Assembly: GCF_016862395.1 (NCBI RefSeq)
Contig: NZ_BOMW01000052.1
Coordinates: 38,105-102,104 of the forward strand
Direction of reading: 5' to 3'
DNA: 64,000 nt
Source: Actinoplanes siamensis
GTDB lineage: Bacteria > Actinomycetota > Actinomycetes > Mycobacteriales > Micromonosporaceae
The position numbers and the translations under genes were made by a program. Positions 17,390-25,971 of the stretch are shown one piece after another (positions within the stretch are counted from its first letter, which is position 1; the number at the start of each line of letters is the position of its first letter). The notes under the pieces are model-generated. The model saw nothing but the letters and a program-made list of their open reading frames with translations. It was not told the DNA's origin and did not search any database.

Positions 17390-18202
17390 ATGCCCCAGCC
17401 TGGGCTGCCCAAGCTCATCGCCACGGATCTCGACGGCACGCTGGTCCGCAGCGACGACACGGTTTCCGCGTTCACCCACGACGTCCTCGAGCGGGTCCGC
17501 GCGGCCGGCATCCGGATCGTCGCCGCGACCGGCCGCGGTCCCCGCCTCACGTCGTTGACCCGCAACGACGTGAGGGTCGCCGACTATCTCGTGCTCGCCC
17601 AGGGCGGCTGGGTGCTGGACCAGGCGGAGTCCCGCTATCTGCGCCAGGCGCGGCTGCCCGGCTGGGTGCTGGCCGACGTGCTGGCCCGGATGGAGTCGGC
17701 GGCCGGCCCGCTCTCGGTGATGTTCGAGGCGCTGGAGCACGACGACTCCCCGCTCTGGGGCGACTTCGACCCGACCTGGCGATACCCGGTCACGATCGAG
17801 GAGCGCACCCGCGCCGAGTGCCTCACCGGCGACGTGATCAAGGCGTTCGCCCGGTCGTTCGAGCTCGACGTGGACGAGTTGCTGGCGATCGCGCGCCGGA
17901 TCGTCCCGCCGGACGTGGCCACGGTCACCCAGGCCGGCCTGGAGTACGTGGAGATCTGCCCGGCGCACGTGGACAAGGGCACCGGTCTCGCGGTGGTCGC
18001 CGAGGCTGTCGGTGTCGACCCGGCGGACGTGCTCGTCTTCGGGGACATGCCCAACGACCTGCCGATGTTCGGCTGGGCCGGGTGGGGCCGGGTGGCCGTG
18101 GCGAACGCGCATCCGGAGCTGCTGGCGGTCGCCGACGATGTGACGTTGACCAATGATCAGGACGGGGTGGCCGTGTATCTTGATCGGCTATTGTCGAGCT
18201 GA
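17390..18202 (+). CDS. HAD superfamily (Cof-like) phosphatase
   Basis: A 270-residue Cof-type HAD hydrolase. Motif I is ATDLDGTLV; motif IV is FGDMPNDLPMFGWAG. A C2-type cap domain sits between. These enzymes dephosphorylate small phosphorylated metabolites; the substrate is unknown. ATG 17390 has CGGAGG upstream and is preferred to GTG 17369. The TGA overlaps the ATG of a paralogue. Confidence 0.88.
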   Translation: MPQPGLPKLIATDLDGTLVRSDDTVSAFTHDVLERVRAAGIRIVAATGRGPRLTSLTRNDVRVADYLVLAQGGWVLDQAESRYLRQARLPGWVLADVLARMESAAGPLSVMFEALEHDDSPLWGDFDPTWRYPVTIEERTRAECLTGDVIKAFARSFELDVDELLAIARRIVPPDVATVTQAGLEYVEICPAHVDKGTGLAVVAEAVGVDPADVLVFGDMPNDLPMFGWAGWGRVAVANAHPELLAVADDVTLTNDQDGVAVYLDRLLSS

Positions 18203-18993
18203 TGGCACCCTTTCGGCTGGTTGCGACCGACATCGACGGCACTCTGATCAACGACGAGCGGTTGCTCAGCCGGCAGACGATCGACACGCTCGCCGCGATG
18301 CCGGTGCCTGTGGTCCTGGTGACCGGCCGGCCGCTGCGCTGGCTGGATCAGCTCTACGACCAGTTGCCGGCGCGGCTGCCCGCGATCTGCGCGAACGGCG
18401 CGGTGATCTACGACCCGCACACCGACGAGGTGCTGCGTGCCGAGGTGATCTCCAGCGAGGTGCTCGTCGACGTGACGCGGCGGCTGCGGGAGGCGGTGCC
18501 GGACATGTCGCTCGCGGTGGAGATCGAGGACGGCCGGGCCTTCCGGCACGAGTCGACCTGGCCGGTCCGGTTCGCCGATCACCGGGTCCGGGTGATCTCC
18601 TCGCCCGAGGAGCTGACCTCGGCTCCGGCGGTGAAGCTGCTGGCCCGCTCGGCCACCGCCGATCCGGACGACTTCCTGGAACTGGTCAGCAAGACGCTGG
18701 GCGGCGTGGCCGAGGCGACCCGCTCCTCGTCGTCCGCGATGGTGGAGATCTCCGCGGCCGGGGTGACCAAGGCGGCCGGCCTCGCGTGGTTCTGCGAGCG
18801 CGAGGGCATCGGAGCGCAGGACGTGGTCGCGTTCGGCGACATGCCCAACGACATTCCGCTGCTCACCTGGGCCGGGCGGGCGGTGGCGATGGGGAACGCG
18901 CATCCGGCGGTGCGCGCGGTGGCCGACGAGATCACGGGCACCAACGTCGACGACGGCGTTGCCACCTACCTGCGGAAAGCCTTCGACATCTGA
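18202..18993 (+). CDS. HAD superfamily (Cof-like) phosphatase, tandem paralogue
   Basis: A 263-residue relative of the preceding gene, coupled to it by an ATGA overlap. Motif I is ATDIDGTLI; motif IV is FGDMPNDIPLLTWAG, almost identical to its neighbour. The pair arose by gene duplication, and the different cap regions suggest distinct substrates. Confidence 0.88.
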   Translation: MAPFRLVATDIDGTLINDERLLSRQTIDTLAAMPVPVVLVTGRPLRWLDQLYDQLPARLPAICANGAVIYDPHTDEVLRAEVISSEVLVDVTRRLREAVPDMSLAVEIEDGRAFRHESTWPVRFADHRVRVISSPEELTSAPAVKLLARSATADPDDFLELVSKTLGGVAEATRSSSSAMVEISAAGVTKAAGLAWFCEREGIGAQDVVAFGDMPNDIPLLTWAGRAVAMGNAHPAVRAVADEITGTNVDDGVATYLRKAFDI

Positions 18994-18995
18994 AC

Positions 18996-19049
18996 CGATC
19001 CGGCGGTACGACCGGGCGAGTCCCGCCTGCGCGGAACCCGCCCGGATCG
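18996..19049. terminator. Possible hairpin between convergent genes
   Basis: CGATCCG (18996-19002) can pair with CGGATCG (19043-19049). The loop is long, so this is only a weak candidate for a two-way terminator. Confidence 0.35.
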
Positions 19050-19053
19050 CATC

Positions 19054-19593
19054 TCAGAGGTACTGACCCGTCGGGCTGTCCGGCTTGCCGGGGATGCCCA
19101 TCGGGAGCGCCGGGCGGTTCTGTCCGCCCCTGATCTGCTCCAGCTGGAGGCGCGCGGCCATCTGCTGGGCCACGAGCGCGGCCTGGATGCCGTGGAACAG
19201 GCCCTCCAGCCAGCCAACCAGCTGGGCCTGGGCGATGCGGAGCTCCGCCTCGCTGGGCGGGGTCTCGCCCTCGAACGGGAGGGACAGCCGCTCCAGCTCC
19301 TCACGCAGCTCCGGGGCCAGACCATCCTCCAGCTCCTTGATCGAACGCTGGTGGATCTCCCGCAGCCGGCCACGGCTGGCCTCGTCGAGCGGAGCGGCCT
19401 TCACCTCCTCGAGCAGCTGCTTGATCATGCTGCCGATGCGCATGACCTTCGCCGGCTGCTCGATCAGGTTGCCCGGTTCCTCCGGGCTCATCGTGCCGTC
19501 CTGCTCGATGGTGCCCATCGGGCGGCCGTCGGGGCCCACGACGATGACGGAGCCGTCTTCCTTGTGCTCAGTGGTGCGGGTGTCGTCGGTCAT
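19054..19593 (-). CDS. bpa: Bacterial proteasome activator
   Basis: A 179-residue DUF2587 protein, close to the length of the mycobacterial homologue. Members form an ATP-independent ring that docks on the 20S proteasome and feeds it unfolded or damaged proteins. The C-terminus is GQYL, the known docking motif. Other landmarks are GSVIVVGPDGRPMGTI and a helical core with AQAQLVGWLEGLFHGIQAAL. ATG 19593 is chosen although the open frame runs much further upstream. The proteasome genes themselves are not in the window. Confidence 0.93.
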   Translation of the reverse strand: MTDDTRTTEHKEDGSVIVVGPDGRPMGTIEQDGTMSPEEPGNLIEQPAKVMRIGSMIKQLLEEVKAAPLDEASRGRLREIHQRSIKELEDGLAPELREELERLSLPFEGETPPSEAELRIAQAQLVGWLEGLFHGIQAALVAQQMAARLQLEQIRGGQNRPALPMGIPGKPDSPTGQYL

Positions 19594-19778
19594 GCGATCC
19601 ATCTTTGCGCACGCCTTCCAAGGGTGCCCGCGGCCCCGGGGTCTCACGTCGCAGGCGACCGCTTCCGCCGCCGCTCCCCGGTTCCCGACTCCGTCCGCCT
19701 CGAGCCGCGGCCTCGTGGTGTCCGGGTCGAACTCCGCTCCGCCCCGCGTCCGCCGACGGCGGCCTCGCGGCGCGGGCG

Positions 19779-20609
19779 TCAGGGTCGCAGCTCCGCCACG
19801 GCGCACTTGACGCTGCCGCCGCCGCGCTTGAGCTCGGAGAGATCGACGTGGACCGGCTGATATCCGGCGTCGCGCACCTTGCGCCCCATCCCGATCGCAT
19901 CGGTGTTCAGGATCACGTGGCGGCCGTCGCTGACCAGGTTCAGCCCGAACGCCTCGGCGTCGGCGCGGTCGGCGAGCACGGCGTCCGGGAAGAGCTGGGC
20001 GAGCACCCGCCGGGAGGCCGGGGAGAACGCCTCCGGGTAGTACGTGACGTGCCGGTCGTCGAGCGCGGCCAGCGCGGTGTCCAGGTGGTAGAACGCCGGG
20101 TCGATCAGCCGCAGCGAGATCACCGGGCGGCCGAGCACCTCCTGCGCCTCGGCGTGCGCGGCCGGGTCGGTGCGGAAGCCGTAGCCGGCCAGGACGATGC
20201 CGCCGTACGCCGCGGGCAGGTACGCGAAGTCGCCCTCGCCCTCGTTGACGTGCTCGGGGGCGACGAACCGCCAGGAGCCGGCGGTGTCGTAGAACGCCCG
20301 GTGCGCGAGCGCCTCGTCGGCCCGCTGCGGATAGCGGAACCGGGCGCCGTAGACCGTGCCGTCCACCGAGAACGCGCCGTTCGCCGAGTAGACCATGTCG
20401 GGCAGGCCTGGTCGGGCATCCAGGACGTGCACCACGTGACCCAGATCGATCAGGGTGGCGCGGAGCGATTCCCACTGCTTCAGGGCCTGGCCGGCGTCGA
20501 CCGCGACGGTGGTGTCCATCCACGGGTTGATCGCGTACTCGACCGTGAAATGCTCTGGGGGGCACATCAGGTATGCCCGCTTTCGCGGCAATCGCTCCAG
20601 GTGGCTCAT
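19779..20609 (-). CDS. ddaH: Dimethylargininase (N,N-dimethylarginine dimethylaminohydrolase)
   Basis: A 276-residue guanidino-modifying enzyme that hydrolyses methylated arginine to citrulline and an amine. It shows the family order MVYSANGAFSV, EGEGDFAYLP, the catalytic His in AFYHLDTALAAL and the C-terminal nucleophile in GGGSVKCAVAEL. Ornithine-forming relatives cannot be fully excluded. It is transcribed away from an Lrp-type regulator only 68 bases off. TACGCT eight bases before its ATG suggests a leaderless transcript. Confidence 0.88.
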   Translation of the reverse strand: MSHLERLPRKRAYLMCPPEHFTVEYAINPWMDTTVAVDAGQALKQWESLRATLIDLGHVVHVLDARPGLPDMVYSANGAFSVDGTVYGARFRYPQRADEALAHRAFYDTAGSWRFVAPEHVNEGEGDFAYLPAAYGGIVLAGYGFRTDPAAHAEAQEVLGRPVISLRLIDPAFYHLDTALAALDDRHVTYYPEAFSPASRRVLAQLFPDAVLADRADAEAFGLNLVSDGRHVILNTDAIGMGRKVRDAGYQPVHVDLSELKRGGGSVKCAVAELRP

Positions 20610-20677
20610 GAGGATTTAGCGTAGGTAGGCTGCGGTGCAGCAAACAGCTCGAAATCTTGCTCCTCGGAGGCGAATCG

Positions 20678-21130
20678 TTGCAGATGGACGCCGTCGACCA
20701 CCGAATCATTGCGTTGCTCGTGGCGGACGCCCGCGCGTCGTACGCGGAGATCGGCGGGAAGGTGTCGCTGTCCGCCCCAGCCGTCAAACGCCGGGTCGAC
20801 CGCCTGCGGACGGCCGGAGTGATCAAGGGATTCACGACCGTGATCGAGCCGGCCGCGGTGGGGTGGACGACCGAGGCGTTCGTGGAGCTGTACTGCACCG
20901 GGCGGACCACACCGGCGCAGATCACGGTGGCCACCCGGCGGCATCCGGAGGTGGTCGGGGCGTACACCGTCTCGGGTCAGGCGGATGCGCTGGTGCATCT
21001 GCGGGCGGCCGACATCGGTCACCTGGAGCAGGCGCTGGAGCGGCTGCGCGCCGAGCCTTTCGTGACCTCGACGCGCAGCATGATCGTGCTGTCCCGGCTG
21101 GTGGAGACGCCGACCGCGATGCCGCTCTGA
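20678..21130 (+). CDS. Lrp/AsnC family transcriptional regulator
   Basis: A 150-residue regulator. The N-terminal winged helix-turn-helix (VDHRIIALLVADARASYAEI, LSAPAVKRRVDRLRTAGVI) is followed by an AsnC/RAM ligand-binding domain. TTG 20678 has GGAGG at seven bases and is preferred; ATG 20684 is 13 bases away. Its position suggests it controls the divergent dimethylargininase gene, perhaps sensing arginine or a derivative. That role is inferred. Confidence 0.88.
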   Translation: MQMDAVDHRIIALLVADARASYAEIGGKVSLSAPAVKRRVDRLRTAGVIKGFTTVIEPAAVGWTTEAFVELYCTGRTTPAQITVATRRHPEVVGAYTVSGQADALVHLRAADIGHLEQALERLRAEPFVTSTRSMIVLSRLVETPTAMPL

Positions 21131-21161
21131 GCTCCGCGGCGGGCCCGGGTCGAGGAGACCC

Positions 21162-22232
21162 CTACAGGTACATCCCGGTGCGGTGGTCTCCGTCGTTCTT
21201 CGGCGGGGCCGGCTTGTCGCCCTCGCCGAAGAACCGCTTGCCACCGAACTCGCCGTGCAGCCGGTCGTCCAGCTCGTCGGCGAGACCGGTCATCACCTGC
21301 ACCGCGAGCATCAGGTGGATGGCCTGGAAATTGCGGCCGAAGACCGGGATCGACGCCCAGACCGTGTCCTGCGCACAGTAGAGCCGGCCGATCGGCATCC
21401 GGTTGGTGAGCTCGGACAGCTTCACGTAGAGCTGCTCCGTCGGCTCCACATCGGTCAGGATCGGGGAGAAGACGTCGACCAGCGGCGGGTTGTCCCGCAC
21501 CCGGACGAAGACCATCGCCGAGCCGGCCCGGATGCCGATGTCCCCGTCCGCGTCGACCTGCAGCTGGTCCACCGTGGTCTTGCTCATGGTGGCGACGACC
21601 GTGCGAACCCGCTCGTCCAGCGGCACCTCGTCGGCCACCGCCTCGCCCAGCAGCTGCTCGTCGGTCAGGTCGTCGAGGGCGGCCGCCGGGTCCAGTCCGG
21701 ACTCGGGCCGCGCGGTGGCCAGCGGTCCTGCGTCGATCGGCTCGTCCTCCTCGTCGTGCACCAGGTAGACCAGGAAGGCCGGGTGCGGCGCGCCGTAGAC
21801 GTCGCGCAGGGTGCGGGAGATGAGTGCGGCCAGTGTGGTGGCCTTGGACTGCTCGGACCGCAGGCCGAAGGAGTCCCGGGAGCCGGCCAGCACGCCCGGG
21901 GGCGACCAGCCGAGCGCGACCATGTCGGCGACCGCGGCGCGGTCCATCCGGAACTCCGGGGGCAGCTCGGCGTTGCCGACCGCGAGCGCCTCGATCACGC
22001 CTTCGGGCAGGACCCGGATGCTCACCGAGTAGACCGCGGAGCCGGTGCCGGACGCGGTCGGGTCCAGGGTGAGGTCGATCTGCGCCCCGGACGGCAGGTC
22101 GGCCAGCACACCGGCGAGGGCGGCGGCGAACTCCCGCCAGGCCTCGGTGACCTTCGCCCGTAGGTCGGCCGTGGTCGGTTCGTCGAGCAACACGCTCTCG
22201 GGCGTGTCGCCCGCCGGGATCTCTGCCGTCAT
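21162..22232 (-). CDS. YbjN/TY-chaperone-like protein
   Basis: A 356-residue soluble acidic protein. The C-terminal half (residues 205-330: VRTVVATMSKTTVDQLQVDA, GSAMVFVRVRDNPPLVDVFS, EQLYVKLSELTNRMPIGRLY) has the YbjN / type III chaperone-like fold common in actinobacteria, usually thought to bind other proteins. The N-terminal half is less clear but looks like a similar alpha/beta module. The last residues are TGMYL, resembling the TGQYL end of Bpa encoded 1.6 kb away. Confidence 0.65.
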   Translation of the reverse strand: MTAEIPAGDTPESVLLDEPTTADLRAKVTEAWREFAAALAGVLADLPSGAQIDLTLDPTASGTGSAVYSVSIRVLPEGVIEALAVGNAELPPEFRMDRAAVADMVALGWSPPGVLAGSRDSFGLRSEQSKATTLAALISRTLRDVYGAPHPAFLVYLVHDEEDEPIDAGPLATARPESGLDPAAALDDLTDEQLLGEAVADEVPLDERVRTVVATMSKTTVDQLQVDADGDIGIRAGSAMVFVRVRDNPPLVDVFSPILTDVEPTEQLYVKLSELTNRMPIGRLYCAQDTVWASIPVFGRNFQAIHLMLAVQVMTGLADELDDRLHGEFGGKRFFGEGDKPAPPKNDGDHRTGMYL

Positions 22233-22295
22233 GATCGCACCTCCGTTCCCGTCACCCTATCGAGCGCGACTGTGCTGTAAACGCCCGTCTGGCGT

Positions 22296-22574
22296 TCAGT
22301 TCCCGGAGGTCGCGTTCGGGCTGGTAGCGGAGTCTTCGGCGGCTTTCGTCCGCCAGGCGAGGGCGAGGCGGGAGATCCGCTCGGCGGCGTCGGCCGGGTC
22401 CGCTCCGCGCCCCACGGCCAGACCCATGAGGTACGCGGTGAGCGGCGCCCCCGGTCGCAGCACGTTGTGAGCCACGTCCCGGGCCACGTCCAGAACCGAC
22501 TTCACGGCGAGGTCCTCCGGCGGCACGCCCAGCTCAGCCCCGGCCGCGGCGATCCATTCGTCCAGCTCGTTCAT
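22296..22574 (-). CDS. DUF6457 domain protein linked to molybdenum cofactor genes
   Basis: A 92-residue helical protein (MNELDEWIAAAGAELGVPPE, SVLDVARDVAHNVLRPGAPL, YLMGLAVGRG). This small actinobacterial family is typically found beside mobA and fdhD, as here. Its molecular role is unknown; the context suggests help with molybdenum-cofactor maturation or delivery. It probably shares a transcript with mobA. Confidence 0.7.
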   Translation of the reverse strand: MNELDEWIAAAGAELGVPPEDLAVKSVLDVARDVAHNVLRPGAPLTAYLMGLAVGRGADPADAAERISRLALAWRTKAAEDSATSPNATSGN

Positions 22575-22724
22575 TCCACCCCTCTGTCCCGGCCGAGTCC
22601 ACCGCTGCCGTGCTCACCGCCACCGCCCGCGGTCAGCACCTCAGAGGCCACCACGCGCACCGACCGTCGTGCGCACCACCCCGCGGCCACCGCCGCGCTC
22701 ACCATCCCGCGGCCATCACCGCTC

Positions 22725-23324
22725 TCACCGCGCCCACTCCTCCGCGGTGCGCAGATCGTCGTCGGTGTCGCAGTCGAACCACGGCGGCGGACCAGGACGG
22801 CGCCAGGACACCTCGGCCACCCGCAGCTCGCTCACCAGCTCCCGGACCGGCGCCCCGTGCAGCCCGCCCCGCCGCGCCGAGAGCCGGTCCATCGCCGCAC
22901 GCAGCGCCGCCGTCCGCCACACCCCGCAGAGGATCTGCAACCGCCCGTCGGCGTCCCGGTAGACCGCGCCCTCCATCGGCGCCGACTCCATGGTCAGCCG
23001 CAGCACGTCGATCGCCTCACCGGTCAGGAACGGCAGGTCGGCGGCGAGCAGAGCGGTGTACGCGATGGTCTCCGGGACCAGCGCCAGCCCGGCCGCGGCG
23101 GCCGCGACGGGTCCGCCACCGGGTGGCTCCTCGCGGGTCACGTGCACCGGAACCGGCAGCTCGGCGGAGACCCGGCCGACCACCACACGCGGGTCGGCGT
23201 CGTGCACGGCGGCGAGGACCCGGGTGAGCATCGGCTGGCCGGCGACGGCCAGCGTCGGCTTGTCCGCACCGCCCATCCGCCGCGCCGCACCACCGGCCAG
23301 GACCACCGCCGCAAATCCCCCCAC
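22725..23324 (-). CDS. mobA: Molybdenum cofactor guanylyltransferase
   Basis: A 199-residue nucleotidyltransferase that attaches GMP to molybdopterin to make the guanine-dinucleotide cofactor. The signature AAVVLAGGAARRMGGADKPTL binds GTP, and LLAADLPFLTGEAIDVL holds the metal-binding Asp. The GTG at 23324 starts directly before GGFAAVVLAGG; the open frame continues much further upstream, but those codons do not look like protein. It is divergent from fdhD. Confidence 0.88.
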   Translation of the reverse strand: MGGFAAVVLAGGAARRMGGADKPTLAVAGQPMLTRVLAAVHDADPRVVVGRVSAELPVPVHVTREEPPGGGPVAAAAAGLALVPETIAYTALLAADLPFLTGEAIDVLRLTMESAPMEGAVYRDADGRLQILCGVWRTAALRAAMDRLSARRGGLHGAPVRELVSELRVAEVSWRRPGPPPWFDCDTDDDLRTAEEWAR

Positions 23325-23432
23325 ATGAGTACCGTATCCCGAGCGGGTGGCGGGCGGGTCCACGCGCTCTCCGGAACGCTCTTCCGGCCCGTCCCGCGCG
23401 ATCCGGCCGTGGGCGTCCTCAGCGGCGCGCCG

Positions 23433-23438
23433 TAAGCT
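23433..23438 (+). promoter_or_regulatory. -10 element before fdhD
   Basis: TAAGCT lies six bases before ATG 23445, consistent with a leaderless transcript. Confidence 0.5.
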
Positions 23439-23444
23439 CCGGCC

Positions 23445-24275
23445 ATGGCGAGGAGCACGACACGGCGGCCGGTGGTCAGCATCGATCTCGGCGCGCCGGC
23501 CGGCGGCAGCCGGCGGCGGCCCGACGACCTCGCCGCCGAGGAGCCGCTGGAGATCCGGGTGCGCAAGCAGCCGCTCGCGGTCACCATGCGCACTCCCGGG
23601 CACGACATCGACCTGGCGATGGGCTTCCTGCTCAGCGAGGGCCTGATCACCGCCGCCGAGGACGTGACCACGGCACAGCTGTGCGCCGGCACCGACACGC
23701 CGAACACCTACAACGTGGTGGACGTCGTCCTCGGCGCGCACGTGCCGCCGCCGGTGACCGACCTGAGCCGCAACTTCTACACCACCAGCTCGTGCGGGGT
23801 CTGCGGCAAGGCCAGCATCGACGCGGTGCGGACCCGGTCGCGCTTCGACGTGGCCGCGGACCCGCTGCGCGTGCCGGCCGCAACGCTGGCCGAGCTGCCC
23901 GGCCGGCTGCGGGCCGCCCAGCGCACCTTCGACAAGACCGGCGGCCTGCACGCGGCCGCGCTCTTCACCGCGACCGGCGAGCTGCTGGTCTCGCGGGAGG
24001 ACGTGGGCCGGCACAACGCGGTGGACAAGGTGCTCGGCTGGGCGCTGCGCGAGGGCCGGCTCCCGCTGGTGGGGCATGTGCTGATGGTCTCCGGACGGGC
24101 CAGTTTCGAGCTCACCCAGAAGGCGTGGATGGCCGGGCTGCCGATGCTGGCAGCTGTTTCGGCGCCCAGCACGCTCGCGGTCGAGCTGGCCGACGAGGCC
24201 GGGATGACGCTTGTCGGCTTCCTGCGGGGGACGACGATGAACGTCTACGCCGGGGTGGAGCGCGTCACGGTCTGA
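23445..24275 (+). CDS. fdhD: Formate dehydrogenase accessory sulfurtransferase
   Basis: A 276-residue protein that takes sulfur from a cysteine desulfurase and adds it to the molybdenum centre of formate dehydrogenase. The conserved CxxC is in TTSSCGVCGKASID; other family motifs are MRTPGHDIDLAMGFLLSEGL, REDVGRHNAVDKVLG and MVSGRASFELTQKA. The formate dehydrogenase itself is not in the window. Confidence 0.95.
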   Translation: MARSTTRRPVVSIDLGAPAGGSRRRPDDLAAEEPLEIRVRKQPLAVTMRTPGHDIDLAMGFLLSEGLITAAEDVTTAQLCAGTDTPNTYNVVDVVLGAHVPPPVTDLSRNFYTTSSCGVCGKASIDAVRTRSRFDVAADPLRVPAATLAELPGRLRAAQRTFDKTGGLHAAALFTATGELLVSREDVGRHNAVDKVLGWALREGRLPLVGHVLMVSGRASFELTQKAWMAGLPMLAAVSAPSTLAVELADEAGMTLVGFLRGTTMNVYAGVERVTV

Positions 24276-24316
24276 CCGCCGGGTCCCGGCCGTCCGGGCA
24301 ACCCCGGCCGGCCGGC

Positions 24317-25318
24317 TCACCGGCCCCTCCCGCGCAACTGGAGCATGTGCGGCGGCAGCCCGTGTCCGAGCACGCTGTGCATCAGCCCGGCCAGCGGGTG
24401 CTGCGGCTCCTCGGCCAGCGCCCGGTCCACCGCGACCCGGGCCAGCGAGCCCCGCCCGGCTCGCCACGCGGTGAAGCTGAGCAGGCAGGCCGGCGGGGCG
24501 ACATAGGCCGGCTCGACCCGCCGCAGCACGTCGGTCCAGAGGCGCACCTGCCACTCGTGCCCGCTCTCGGCCCGGTCCAGCGCGAAGTCCTCCACCGACC
24601 GGGCCACCAGCAGCACGCCCAGCCAGGCTGTCTCGTCCGGGCTGAGAGTGCCGCCGGACCGGTAGCATCGCTCGGCCGCCCGGACCGCGAGCTGCCCGCT
24701 CCGGCGGACCAGTTGCCCGTACCGTTCCGCGGTCAGATCCTCGGCGAGCAGGTCGGTGAAGCGGCGCCGGGCCCGCTCGGTGGCCCGCGCCATCTCCGCC
24801 CGCTCCGCTCCCTCCACCGCCGCCACCTGCGCGGTCAGCGCCTTCCGGTTGGGCAGCGCCACCTTGCCGCGGAAGGTGGCCTCGGTGGCGATCACGCTGT
24901 CGCCCGGCAGGCAGGGGGTGCCCTGCGGGGGACAGCATCCCCGGTCGGCGCACGTGTACGACCACCAGCGCCCGCCGTCGACCCGCAGCAGGTCGAGCAC
25001 CTCGACCCCGCGGGTCCGGACCGCCTGCGCGCTCCGCAGCACCGCCGGCGTGACCCGGCGCCGTGGCCCGTATCCGACGACGACCACCAGCTCGGTCTCC
25101 TGGCGGGCGACCGCGTCGGCGACCACGCCGGCCGCCTCGGCGGCGTCCGGCTCGGTCCAGTCCGGCGGTGGCAGGTCGTGGCAGACGGCGAACTCGACGC
25201 GCGCGCCGGTCAGTCCGACCATGGCCACGCTGTCGTGCGGGTGATAGCCCAGCACGAACGGCACGACGGCGATGAGCTCGGCGGGCGAGTGGATGACGAG
25301 AGTGCGATCGGATGTCAT
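24317..25318 (-). CDS. DUF4192 family protein
   Basis: A 333-residue soluble protein. It begins MTSDRTLVIHSPAELIAVVP and FVLGYHPHDSVAMVGL, the defining start of DUF4192, a common actinobacterial family without a known function. A cysteine pair (ADRGCCPPQGTPC) lies near residues 125-135. The C-terminal third is helical and Arg-rich. Confidence 0.85.
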   Translation of the reverse strand: MTSDRTLVIHSPAELIAVVPFVLGYHPHDSVAMVGLTGARVEFAVCHDLPPPDWTEPDAAEAAGVVADAVARQETELVVVVGYGPRRRVTPAVLRSAQAVRTRGVEVLDLLRVDGGRWWSYTCADRGCCPPQGTPCLPGDSVIATEATFRGKVALPNRKALTAQVAAVEGAERAEMARATERARRRFTDLLAEDLTAERYGQLVRRSGQLAVRAAERCYRSGGTLSPDETAWLGVLLVARSVEDFALDRAESGHEWQVRLWTDVLRRVEPAYVAPPACLLSFTAWRAGRGSLARVAVDRALAEEPQHPLAGLMHSVLGHGLPPHMLQLRGRGR

Positions 25319-25370
25319 GCCGGGCAGCTTGGCCCGGTTCGGGCTGCCGCCGCGTGCCGATCCGCGGGGC

Positions 25371-25390
25371 TGTGGACAACTCGTCCACAG
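25371..25390. promoter_or_regulatory. Inverted pair of DnaA-box-like sequences
   Basis: TGTGGACAA at 25371-25379 is an exact match, on the minus strand, to the actinobacterial DnaA box TTGTCCACA. It faces CGTCCACAG at 25382-25390. The pair lies in the gap between two minus-strand genes. Confidence 0.55.
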
Positions 25391-25411
25391 ACTCCCGGTC
25401 CGCGACTCCGC

Positions 25412-25915
25412 TCAGTTGCGGAAGGACAGCCCCTGGACCTCCAGGCCCTCGGGCTGCCAGGCGTGGGTGTGCCGATCGAGGTCCATAGTGAGTTCGATGG
25501 AGCTGACCACGTCGTATCCAGCCGCGTGCAGGCTGCGGATGGCCTCGATGTTCCGCGACGACGGCGAGATGGTCAGCGACGTCATGTTGCGCTTCTTCGC
25601 CTCGGCGGCGACGTGCTGCAGCAGCTTGCGGCCGACCCCTTTGTGCCGGTGGGTGACGGTGACGACGACCGGTTCGACCTCGCCGGCGCGGGCCCGCATG
25701 ATCAGGCCGACCATCCCGATCACCCCGTCGTCGGCGTGGTCGGCGACCCACAGGCCGCTCAGGTCCAGCCTGGTCAGATACTCCTCGAAACCCGCCCCGC
25801 CGTCGTCCTCGGCCTCGCCGTACATCTCGTTCTGCTGCCGGGTCAGCTCGGCCCACAGCCGACGGCCCGCGGAGTGATCACTCGGACGGTACGAACGCAC
25901 TACGACAGGGGCCAT
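25412..25915 (-). CDS. GNAT family N-acetyltransferase
   Basis: A 167-residue acetyltransferase (MAPVVVRSYRPSDHSAGRRL). VTVTHRHKGVGRKLLQHVAAEA is the acetyl-CoA-binding motif A, and NIEAIRSLHAAGYDVV is motif B. The substrate is unknown. ATG 25915 is favoured; ATG 25951 (MTDISIRRQNV) is possible and would leave only 20 bases to the divergent gene. Confidence 0.85.
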   Translation of the reverse strand: MAPVVVRSYRPSDHSAGRRLWAELTRQQNEMYGEAEDDGGAGFEEYLTRLDLSGLWVADHADDGVIGMVGLIMRARAGEVEPVVVTVTHRHKGVGRKLLQHVAAEAKKRNMTSLTISPSSRNIEAIRSLHAAGYDVVSSIELTMDLDRHTHAWQPEGLEVQGLSFRN

Positions 25916-25971
25916 GCCGACATTTTGCCTCCGGATGGAGATGTCCGTCATCAGAAGCGCAAGATAACCGG

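Noticed and set aside
15278..18112. A 944-codon minus-strand frame opposite serS and the first HAD gene
   Set aside because: It covers genes with unmistakable family motifs on the other strand and has no recognisable domain.
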